This document shows positions 1 through 6,478 of a stretch of 10,817 nucleotides of DNA, one piece after another. The DNA comes from Candidatus Delongbacteria bacterium. GTDB lineage: Bacteria; JAGOEH01. The DNA is taken from assembly GCA_017997825.1 (NCBI GenBank), contig JAGOEH010000102.1:1-10817 (forward strand). Reading direction: 5' to 3'. The notes under the pieces were generated by a model. That model was not told where the DNA came from. It saw only the letters and a program-made list of their open reading frames with translations, and searched no databases. Positions within the stretch are counted from its first letter, which is position 1. Every line of letters begins with the position of its first letter. Made by a program: the position numbers and the translations under genes.

Positions 1-121
1 CCAGCGAAAATTCAGCTAACTCCGCCTCAGTTTTGAACGTCGCCATCATCATCCATATAAAGGGATAGGCAAATGCCAGCGCCGCCAGAATCAACACGAT
101 ATAACCCGCCGTCTTTTTCAT
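1..121 (-). CDS. ABC sugar transporter permease, MalG/UgpE type (N-terminal fragment)
   Basis: This is the first 40 codons of a second inner-membrane permease; the gene runs off the left edge. Translating from the ATG at 121 gives MKKTAGYIVLILAALAFAYP, then FIWMMMATFKTEAELAEFSL. A short basic N-terminus, one hydrophobic membrane segment (about residues 6-26), and a 'PFIWMMMATFKTEAEL' stretch after it are typical of the MalG/UgpE subunit of carbohydrate ABC importers. The start codon overlaps the TGA stop of the upstream permease as ATGA (118-121), and an AGAGGGA ribosome-binding site lies 6 bases ahead. Translational coupling to the first permease is therefore likely, and the two would form the membrane heterodimer. 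The EAA loop that contacts the ATPase lies outside the window. The identification rests on the N-terminal pattern plus gene order. Confidence 0.85.
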   Translation of the reverse strand, partial: MKKTAGYIVLILAALAFAYPFIWMMMATFKTEAELAEFSL

Positions 122-981
122 CCGCTGTCCCTCTCGACCATCCGCTTTTGAATCACCACAATCACCAACAAAACCAAAGCGAAGGTAAAGGCCAGGCTGG
201 CGGCATATCCCATGCTGCTGAACGAAAACGCCTGCTTGTAAACATACAGCATGGCCGAAAGCGTGCTGTTCATCGGACCTCCCCCGGTCAGAATATAAGG
301 TTCAATGAATAAGGAAAATCCATTGATCGATGAAAGAATCACCACCAAGAGAATCGTGGGATTCAACTGGGGCAGGGTGATATGAAAAAACATCTGACGC
401 CGGTTGGCTCCGTCGATGGCCGCCGCTTCATAAAGATAGCGGGGAATGGTCTGAAGTCCGACCAGAAACAGCACCAGATAAAATCCCACATTCTTCCAGG
501 TCGCCATGACCGCTATCGACGGCATGGCCCAGTCCGGATCGATCAGGAATGGAATCCGTTTCAATCCGATATCGATCAGCAGCCGGTTGATGATCCCGGT
601 ATCATAGTTATAGAGCTCACGCCACAGAATGGAGATCACCACCCCGGAAACCACCACCGGCATAAAAAACATTGCCCGGAACACTCCCCGACCCCGGATA
701 TTCATATTCAATACCACCGCCAGTCCCAAGGCAATCACAATCTGAAACGGAATATGGATCACCAGAAAATAGAGGGTATTGAGAATACTCTGCCAAAACA
801 GATCATCCTGAAGCAGCCGGGTAAAATTTTTTAACCCGATCCAGCGCATCGGCAGAGATACATTCCATTTGTGAAAGGTTAAAAAGAAGGAAAAAAGGAC
901 CGGGTAAAGCGTGAATATCATAAAATGGAGCAGGAAGGGAAATAAAAGCAGATAGGGCAAATGACGGGTTTTAATACTCAT
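118..981 (-). CDS. ABC sugar transporter permease, MalF/UgpA type
   Basis: A 287-residue inner-membrane permease of the binding-protein-dependent sugar importer family (MalF/UgpA/LacF). About six hydrophobic segments are visible, including residues 9-33, 68-92, 104-120, 155-177, 209-231 and 257-277. The cytoplasmic EAA loop that docks on the ATPase is clear at about 183-204: EAAAIDGANRRQMFFHITLP. The conserved 'ILTGGGP' comes at 230-236. Length is normal for the short MalF-like proteins. The start chosen is the ATG at 981: it overlaps the solute-binding-protein stop as ATGA and gives a basic N-terminus (MSIKTRH) directly before the first membrane segment. A longer frame back to 1080 would lie inside the upstream gene and adds a non-family N-terminus. 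It probably imports mono- or oligosaccharides with the neighbouring binding protein and second permease. The substrate cannot be read from the sequence. Confidence 0.95.
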   Translation of the reverse strand: MSIKTRHLPYLLLFPFLLHFMIFTLYPVLFSFFLTFHKWNVSLPMRWIGLKNFTRLLQDDLFWQSILNTLYFLVIHIPFQIVIALGLAVVLNMNIRGRGVFRAMFFMPVVVSGVVISILWRELYNYDTGIINRLLIDIGLKRIPFLIDPDWAMPSIAVMATWKNVGFYLVLFLVGLQTIPRYLYEAAAIDGANRRQMFFHITLPQLNPTILLVVILSSINGFSLFIEPYILTGGGPMNSTLSAMLYVYKQAFSFSSMGYAASLAFTFALVLLVIVVIQKRMVERDSG

Positions 982-2312
982 GGATTGGCCGCCTGGTCGA
1001 TAATCTGACGGATTCGCCGATCGGCATCCCGAACCGCCTGTTCCGGAGGTTTGCGCTGGTAAATACAGCAAATTTCCCATTGCTGGGAAATTGCATCAAA
1101 AATCTCTTTAATCTCGGGCAAGGAATTAATGCTCCGGGTATACTGGGCTTGCCGGGCAAACGGGATCATTTCCGGTCGACGATTGAAGTAGTCCAGTATC
1201 AAGCTGTCTTCCAGCAACCCTTGCCGGGCCGGTGTCTGCCGGGTGATCTCCATCAGCTTGATATCGTTTTCCCGGCTGGTTACAAAGCGGACAAAATCCC
1301 AGGCCTGGTCGGGAGCCCGGCAGGTCGAGAAGATCACGAAATTTTTATAATCCCCATAGGTATAATGGTCCTGATGGGGACTGGAATCGGGTAACGGGAT
1401 GGGAAGAAAGGCATAATCCAGATCCTCGGCTCCAAAATGACGGATGGTCGATATATTCCATGAGCCTGTGATTTCGGTGGCGATGACCCGTGATACGATA
1501 AAGGGTTGTCCCTGGAAATTGGTTTTGGGATAGTATTCATTCCGATACAGATCACGAAAAAGTGTAAAAACTGAAATAGCCGCCGGAAGATCCATCCGGT
1601 AAGTTCCATCCGCCAGGAAAAAGGTTTTCCCTCCCGAGGCAGCCAGATAGAAGGTATAGAAATCAAACCAGCGTTGGAACCACAGGGGCAGAATGTTGCG
1701 ATACCCGAACCAGTGATCCTTGTATCCGTCCTGATCCTGATCATAGGTCAGCCCGGCTCCGGCTTGCATGAACTGGCTGTAAGACAGCATTGTTTCCGGC
1801 ACTCCGCGTTCCCGGAATCGTTGGCGGTTGATCATCAGCATGATGGGATTGACCTTCCAGGGGATTTGATACAGACGGCCGTCGGGAGAAATAAACTGGT
1901 CCAGAATGGGATTGCCGCAGCGTTTTTGAATTGTTTCCACGGCACCCGGAATTTCGTTCAGGCATACCAGATGCCCGGACAATCGCAACTCTTCGGTCAT
2001 ACCGGGCCAATGGTTGGAATAGATATCGGGGGTTGTCCGGCCGGCGACCGCCGCCAGAATGACCTCTTCCGACGAATTTCCGGCCGGGATCGGCTGCAGA
2101 TCAACCTTCATGCCGGCTCCCCGGTTCCATTCATCCACCCATTGCCGCGCCAATTCCAGTTCCTGCGGATTGGTCGCACACCAATAGATCAATCGATCCT
2201 GTCCGGAACCGGCCGGCGCCTGGGACCGTCCGCACCGGCCAATCCATAATCCCAAAATGATCCAGCATCCCATCCATCCCAACCGATAGAAGCATCGCAC
2301 CCTTGGGCTCAT
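978..2312 (-). CDS. extracellular solute-binding protein, family 1 (sugar ABC importer)
   Basis: A 444-residue periplasmic or lipid-anchored substrate-binding protein of the MalE/UgpB-like family 1. Family features are the segment 'LARQWVDEWNRGAG' (54-67), a hinge-side stretch 'ILAAVAGRTTPDIYSN' (85-100), 'GRLYQIPW' (145-152), and a DxDxDGxxD calcium-type loop (DQDQDGYKDHWFGY, 191-204), which occurs in many family members as 'DTDGDGK'. The C-terminal helical part carries 'AWDFVRFVTSREND' (337-350). The N-terminus has a basic start and a hydrophobic core (about 12-25). Cys27 follows in 'LWIGRC', which is only a poor lipobox because Arg precedes the Cys, so lipidation is uncertain. The ATG at 2312 is preceded by AGGA at a good distance, and an in-frame stop lies just upstream. 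The stop overlaps the permease start, placing it first in an ABC importer set. No ATPase gene is visible; many such importers share a distant one. Confidence 0.95.
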   Translation of the reverse strand: MSPRVRCFYRLGWMGCWIILGLWIGRCGRSQAPAGSGQDRLIYWCATNPQELELARQWVDEWNRGAGMKVDLQPIPAGNSSEEVILAAVAGRTTPDIYSNHWPGMTEELRLSGHLVCLNEIPGAVETIQKRCGNPILDQFISPDGRLYQIPWKVNPIMLMINRQRFRERGVPETMLSYSQFMQAGAGLTYDQDQDGYKDHWFGYRNILPLWFQRWFDFYTFYLAASGGKTFFLADGTYRMDLPAAISVFTLFRDLYRNEYYPKTNFQGQPFIVSRVIATEITGSWNISTIRHFGAEDLDYAFLPIPLPDSSPHQDHYTYGDYKNFVIFSTCRAPDQAWDFVRFVTSRENDIKLMEITRQTPARQGLLEDSLILDYFNRRPEMIPFARQAQYTRSINSLPEIKEIFDAISQQWEICCIYQRKPPEQAVRDADRRIRQIIDQAANP

Positions 2313-2371
2313 ACTGATATCCTGTCTATGATCAGGCTATTCCTATTCCCGATCGTTTTTGCCATCATCAT
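2309..2371 (-). CDS. possible 20-residue ORF (leader/coupling peptide) upstream of the solute-binding protein
   Basis: Between the PorV-like gene and the binding-protein gene lies a 20-codon frame, MMMAKTIGNRNSLIIDRISV. It begins with three ATG codons in a row and is preceded by GAGGG at 2377-2381, five bases before the first ATG. Its TGA overlaps the ATG of the binding-protein gene as ATGA, the same junction type used by the next two genes in this cluster. The peptide resembles no family I know and has no signal peptide. Translation of it could deliver ribosomes to the binding-protein start and couple that gene to the preceding ones. Chance is a real alternative, since a frame this short is easy to find. 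Confidence 0.3.
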   Translation of the reverse strand: MMMAKTIGNRNSLIIDRISV

Positions 2372-2400
2372 CGATACCCTCGTTCCGGCAGCCGATCGAA
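2313..2400 (-). other. 88-bp gap between the outer-membrane and ABC-importer gene sets
   Basis: This is the largest gap between genes in the cluster. It holds the candidate 20-codon ORF, its GAGGG ribosome-binding site, and an AGGA ribosome-binding site for the solute-binding protein. A weak 4-bp stem (CCTG/CAGG, 2321-2336) covers part of that AGGA. I see no strong hairpin with a U-tract and no convincing promoter, so read-through from the PorV-like gene is the simplest reading. A weak internal promoter cannot be excluded by eye. Confidence 0.5.
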
Positions 2401-3411
2401 CTAGAATTGAAAAATGAACGAAAAGCGCTGAGTATTCTCAAGACGGCTGAAATCGGAGTAAGCATAGTCGATCACCAGATAGGAACCGCCTAAGCGTTTT
2501 TTCAATCCGGCGCCGAAGGTCGCTCCCTCTTCCGAGTCTTTCTGGAAGGCTGAGGCCCAGCCGCAGCGCAGAAATACCAGGCGATTGAGCCCGTATTCCA
2601 GTCCGGCGTTGATACTCTCGCTGTTGTTGGAGGGATGAAGGAGATCGACCGAAAGACTCAGCCGATGATAGGATCGTTCCACCACATTGACCGCCAGTCC
2701 GGCCTGAAAATTCATGGGCAGCTCCCATTCATCCGTTCCCTGATACGAGATAATCTTGTCATTGTTTCCGGTTTTGGTGGCATCGGGATCATAATAGATC
2801 ATTAAATCCTGGCCCTGCATTTTCATGGCCGTGCCGAAATTGTAGAGTGAGGCCCCCAGCCGCAGACCGTGCCACTGAGTAATGAAAAGAGTCCCGATAT
2901 CCAGCGCCATGGCCCGGCTTTCGCAATGGGCAATCTTCTGCTGGATATACTTGGCATTGAATCCCAAACTAAACCGGTCCGTCAGATTGAGGGCATAGGC
3001 CACCCCCAGACAGATATCGGAGACCTGAAACTTTTCACCGGTCCCCTCCTGCTGGAGTATGGTCCGGACATCCATATCCCCGGAATTCATAAAGGTGCCG
3101 GACAATCCGACCGCCCCGTAAACGCCCAGGGGCACGATGGCTCCGGCATAATTCAGATTGATGTCCGCCAGCCACTGAGTCCGGGAAAAAATCATCTGGG
3201 GCGTGGCCATACGGGCCAGACCGGCCGGATTCCAGTACAGGGCGGAGGCATCGTCCGCCAAGGCCACAAAAGCCCCCCCCAAAGCCGACGCCCGGCTGCC
3301 GATTCCAATCTCAAGAAAAGGAGCCGCCGTCGTCCCTACTTTGGTCATAGTCGATCCCGAAGCCTCCAAAATCAATCCGATCAGCAAGCCGATGATAATA
3401 AAGATTCGCAT
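2401..3411 (-). CDS. PorV/PorQ-family outer-membrane beta-barrel protein
   Basis: A 336-residue outer-membrane protein of the PorV/PorQ (UPF0164, FadL-like) family. It has a signal peptide (about 1-19, hydrophobic IIIGLLIGLIL) and the family hallmark near the N-terminus at 38-66, including 'ASALGGAFVALADDASALYW' and then 'NPAGLA'. Alternating barrel strands follow, ending in the aromatic C-terminus 'FSFIFQF' expected of BAM-inserted barrels. In Bacteroidetes PorV shuttles T9SS cargo to the attachment complex and PorQ belongs to the same secretion system. Related copies next to receptors in other FCB bacteria are less understood. Here it directly follows a T9SS-tailed protein, so a dedicated role in that protein's export or anchoring is a reasonable inference. 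The ATG at 3411 was chosen because a strong GAGGTGG site precedes it and the signal peptide starts there. A longer frame to 3504 overlaps the upstream gene and lacks a signal sequence. Confidence 0.9.
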   Translation of the reverse strand: MRIFIIIGLLIGLILEASGSTMTKVGTTAAPFLEIGIGSRASALGGAFVALADDASALYWNPAGLARMATPQMIFSRTQWLADINLNYAGAIVPLGVYGAVGLSGTFMNSGDMDVRTILQQEGTGEKFQVSDICLGVAYALNLTDRFSLGFNAKYIQQKIAHCESRAMALDIGTLFITQWHGLRLGASLYNFGTAMKMQGQDLMIYYDPDATKTGNNDKIISYQGTDEWELPMNFQAGLAVNVVERSYHRLSLSVDLLHPSNNSESINAGLEYGLNRLVFLRCGWASAFQKDSEEGATFGAGLKKRLGGSYLVIDYAYSDFSRLENTQRFSFIFQF

Positions 3412-3415
3412 GGGT

Positions 3416-3422
3416 CCACCTC
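3416..3422 (-). promoter_or_regulatory. strong ribosome-binding site deciding the PorV-like start
   Basis: Read on the minus strand this is GAGGTGG, four bases before the ATG at 3411. Its first base is the last base of the TAG stop of the upstream gene (3422-3424), so ribosomes finishing the 1018-residue protein arrive directly on it. It is the reason for preferring this start over the longer upstream frame. Confidence 0.7.
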
Positions 3423-6400
3423 TACTTGATGATGGCAAACTTGCCGATTTTAGTTCCGACACCTTCCGCATCCACCTGGAATAAATACAGACCATAGGCC
3501 ACATCCATCCCCTCCTTGTTGGTCAGATTCCAGGATTCACTTCCGTCCGTTACCGCGGCCTGATGCTCCAGCGTCGTCACCAGGAAACCGCGCAGGGTAT
3601 AAATCCGAATGGTACACCGGGCCGGAAGGTGGATAAACTCGATTTTTCGTTCACCCCGGCCAAAACTATAGGGATTGGCCGCTTCCCATGAGGCCGACCC
3701 GACATAGGGATTGGGTACCACCGCAATTTTGTCCAGATCCGATTTAGCCCGACCCAGATCACTATCGGGACCCTTGACGTTGAATTCAAAACTCTCCAGA
3801 TTCCGGAAGGGTTTGGTCACGCTAATCGAAATGGAATCACCCGCCACAGGCTCGATAAACTGATGGATGGTATCGACTTTGGCCGTAATACTGTAAGCGG
3901 CAATATAATTTTTGTCATCCGGCCCCTGCCCGAGCGAATCCCGGCCTAAAATCACAATCACATCACCGGGAGTAAACAGACTGTCATTATCGTAATCCAT
4001 GAAATTAAAGCGGGCCGTATCGTTTTCGGTCAGGTTTTTAATCCAGAAATGAGTCGGTATTTCTTTCTGACCGAATGAGATCGGCAAGGATCGCCCCACC
4101 CGCTGATCACAAAAATAGATCCGATAATCGGCCGGATAGGTCACCTGACGTTTGGTATACAGGATACTGGGCTCGATCTGGAGCAGATAATCACTCCGGC
4201 TTGCCTGCCAGCCGCTAAGCGAATCGATCAGCCTGACGGAGGAATCATTATAGAGATGAATAGCTAACCCGTTGACGATCGGCATCTCCTGGCCGTAAAC
4301 CCATAATTGTTCCTCGAACAGGGTTTTCTGCAGGGTCTGATCGATCAGGCTGACCATAGGCCGGGCCGCATCATGATAAGCGCTGGTTTCGCTGAAAACC
4401 AGCCGATAGGTATGCTGATCCGGAAGAGAATCGGGATCGATGATCTCCATTTCCATTGTCCCGGTAGCCACACCGAAAAACCGGATATCATTCAGTGACG
4501 GTTTAATATATCCGGCCGCGGGTGCGCGGGGGGTCACCATCACGGTATTCAGATCGAATTCCATTTCTCCGAACACATCCCCCTTGATAATCGAGGTACA
4601 CTCGGTCGGGGTGATCCCGTCGATTTCCCCGGTCACGCTGGTATCTATCAATCCATAATCATAGCTGACAATGGCGTAATAATAGACCTGGCCGTTCTGG
4701 ACATCGGTATCGATGTAGCTGTGACGCAATCCGCTGTCGGTACCCAGATCATATTTGATCCCGTTGATATCGATCGGATGGGGGCCATACCGGCCATCAA
4801 CCTTATCGAACCGGGCCAGGGCTTTGCGGAATGTCAGATTGCCGTAGCTGTCGGTGATGACCCGTGATTCCAGAAAGTTGGCATCGGTCGATTTATAGAT
4901 GGCATATCCCTCAAAATCATTCTGACCCAGGAATCGGTCATAGGAGGTCTCCGCTTCCGAATCCCAATACAGGGTCACCTTGCCGTCGCCGGGGACCGCT
5001 CTGACGGTCGGTTTTTTAGGGGGCTGGGCAAAGCGGTAATCGGCATCGTAGATCTGCTGAACCGTTTTCTTGTTGCGGACCAGATCGTCCCGATCCTCTC
5101 CGAACAGCAGGGCCATGGAAAAGCGTTCGGTCTGATCGGCAGCCAGCGGAAAGGATCCGGAGGCAAAAAACATCCCCAGATTGACGCCATTCAGCACATT
5201 CTCTCCGCTGCCCGGAGGAACGGCTTGTTTGAAGACATTCCAGTTCTGATCATCATCGATCAGCTCATAGTAATGGACACTGAAAATATTGAATCCGGTC
5301 AATCCGATCTGGTCGGATTCATCCGGATCGGTCTGATCGAAATCGGGTTCACCGGGAGTCGGCAATCCATCCCCTTCACCCTGATCGGAACCGGTATAAT
5401 CGTCGTCCAGCGGCCCGATCCCGTCGCGTCCCAGATCATCATTCAGGGGTTCAGTCACATCCCAGACGCCATTTCCATTCAGATCGGAGAAAGCTTCCCA
5501 ATCGCCGTCATTGTCGATTCCATCACTGCGGGATTCATCCACGATCCCGTCTTCATCATCATCCTTTTGATTGACCGAGTTGCCGGGACTCTCCAGAAAT
5601 CCGTACCCGGCCACGCCGACCGGAGACCAGCGGTTGGGCGAACCGAATCCGTCACCGTCATAGGCATACGCGATATCCAAGCGGGTATCGTAAGCCCCTC
5701 CGTCATCGGAACTGTCGTCCGTCCCTCCGACCCCCCAGTCGATATACTGGGCGAAATAGGTACTGTCATAGCAGGTGGTCCCCTCGTTTTTTATCTCGTA
5801 CAACCAGAAAATGCAATCCTCCGACAACACATGCGACCACTGGAATCCGCGGACCCGCACCTCCAGTCCGATCCCCCTCCGGCTGACATCGGTGGCGTCC
5901 GGATAAAAATCGGCATAGAACTCATCCGGATCATCATCCATCACATAAAAGGTTTCCAGATCGGCATTGCGGATTCCTTTGCCGAAGAACCCATTCCATT
6001 TGCCGCACCATCCGGGATCATCGGTTTCGTCCCGCTTGTCGGGCCAGCAGGAGGGCCAGGTGGTAGCATTGTCGCTCATAGCCGGTTCATCCTGAATGGG
6101 ATTGGCATATCCCGGTAAAGGAGCCCAGCCGTAAACTCGGGTCTTATCCGGAGATAATTTGACAAACTCGCGGTAATTGGTTTCCAGCGGGTGGATCAGT
6201 TTACCGTTGCGGTCATAGGTGGAAACACTGACGGCCAAGGCCACTCCGTCCACATAAGAGTGCCCGCTGCCTTTGGGCCACTCCCCCGAGGGCTGATCGG
6301 GCCACAAGGCCACCTCGCCATGATTGCGGAACAGGGTCCGCACCAGGTTCCCGTCCATGATCCCCTTTTTGGTATTCTGAATATCGCCCACCAGATCTTT

Positions 6401-6478
6401 CTGCGCCAAGATGGTTCCGGTGGTTACAATACACCATAGCACTATCCATCCACCGATCAAATAAAATTTAGAATTCAT
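3422..6478 (-). CDS. large secreted Asp-rich protein with T9SS type-A C-terminal sorting domain
   Basis: A 1018-residue secreted protein of no named function. It has a signal peptide at 1-25 (hydrophobic core 5-23, cleavage likely after 'ILA'). An N-terminal region (26-300) is rich in Trp, Asp and aromatic residues. An Asp/Gly-rich stretch at about 304-395 contains EF-hand/thrombospondin-3-like loops (DDDEDGIVDE; DGIDNDGD; DLNGNGVWDVTE). A fibronectin-III-like region spans about 487-612 (PTVRAVPGDGKVTLYWDSE ... YYYAIVSYD), followed by a middle region of unknown fold. The T9SS C-terminal domain is at about 917-1018, with 'VVPNPYVG', 'IRIYTLRGFLV' and the terminal 'YGLYLFQVD ... GKFAIIK'. Such tails direct export across the outer membrane and surface attachment or release. 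The gene overlaps the receptor gene by 11 bp and has only a weak GGGG site, which suggests coupled synthesis. It may be the receptor's extracellular partner, in the position SusD normally occupies, but it shows no SusD or lipobox feature. Confidence 0.85.
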   Translation of the reverse strand: MNSKFYLIGGWIVLWCIVTTGTILAQKDLVGDIQNTKKGIMDGNLVRTLFRNHGEVALWPDQPSGEWPKGSGHSYVDGVALAVSVSTYDRNGKLIHPLETNYREFVKLSPDKTRVYGWAPLPGYANPIQDEPAMSDNATTWPSCWPDKRDETDDPGWCGKWNGFFGKGIRNADLETFYVMDDDPDEFYADFYPDATDVSRRGIGLEVRVRGFQWSHVLSEDCIFWLYEIKNEGTTCYDSTYFAQYIDWGVGGTDDSSDDGGAYDTRLDIAYAYDGDGFGSPNRWSPVGVAGYGFLESPGNSVNQKDDDEDGIVDESRSDGIDNDGDWEAFSDLNGNGVWDVTEPLNDDLGRDGIGPLDDDYTGSDQGEGDGLPTPGEPDFDQTDPDESDQIGLTGFNIFSVHYYELIDDDQNWNVFKQAVPPGSGENVLNGVNLGMFFASGSFPLAADQTERFSMALLFGEDRDDLVRNKKTVQQIYDADYRFAQPPKKPTVRAVPGDGKVTLYWDSEAETSYDRFLGQNDFEGYAIYKSTDANFLESRVITDSYGNLTFRKALARFDKVDGRYGPHPIDINGIKYDLGTDSGLRHSYIDTDVQNGQVYYYAIVSYDYGLIDTSVTGEIDGITPTECTSIIKGDVFGEMEFDLNTVMVTPRAPAAGYIKPSLNDIRFFGVATGTMEMEIIDPDSLPDQHTYRLVFSETSAYHDAARPMVSLIDQTLQKTLFEEQLWVYGQEMPIVNGLAIHLYNDSSVRLIDSLSGWQASRSDYLLQIEPSILYTKRQVTYPADYRIYFCDQRVGRSLPISFGQKEIPTHFWIKNLTENDTARFNFMDYDNDSLFTPGDVIVILGRDSLGQGPDDKNYIAAYSITAKVDTIHQFIEPVAGDSISISVTKPFRNLESFEFNVKGPDSDLGRAKSDLDKIAVVPNPYVGSASWEAANPYSFGRGERKIEFIHLPARCTIRIYTLRGFLVTTLEHQAAVTDGSESWNLTNKEGMDVAYGLYLFQVDAEGVGTKIGKFAIIK
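5294..5569 (-). other. Asp-rich calcium-loop region within the 1018-residue protein
   Basis: This segment encodes about residues 304-395. At least three acidic loops follow the DxDxDG or DxNxNG pattern of dockerin, EF-hand or thrombospondin type-3 calcium sites: DEDGIVDE, DGIDNDGD and DLNGNGVWDVTE. More Asp/Glu-rich turns follow (LNDDLGRDGIGPLDDD). Calcium binding is inferred from the spacing of the acidic residues. Confidence 0.6.

Noticed and set aside
982-1080. N-terminal extension of the first permease to a start at 1080
   Set aside because: The extra 33 residues fall inside the solute-binding-protein gene and are unlike any permease N-terminus; the ATGA overlap at 981 gives a normal start.
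2341-2400. CGATCG-containing short direct repeat in the gap before the binding-protein gene as a regulator operator
   Set aside because: TTCGATCGG and AACGATCGG share only a short core that is also common in the coding regions here; there is no flanking symmetry resembling a LacI-type or other known operator.
3412-3504. N-terminal extension of the PorV-like protein to 3504
   Set aside because: The extension overlaps the upstream gene, would bury the signal peptide, and ignores the strong GAGGTGG site before the ATG at 3411.
5225-6118. Plus-strand open frame (297 codons) opposite the 1018-residue protein
   Set aside because: It is antisense to the Asp-rich coding segment; GAT/GAC codons read as ATC/GTC on the other strand and produce an Ile/Val-rich shadow. 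No ribosome site or family resemblance was seen.
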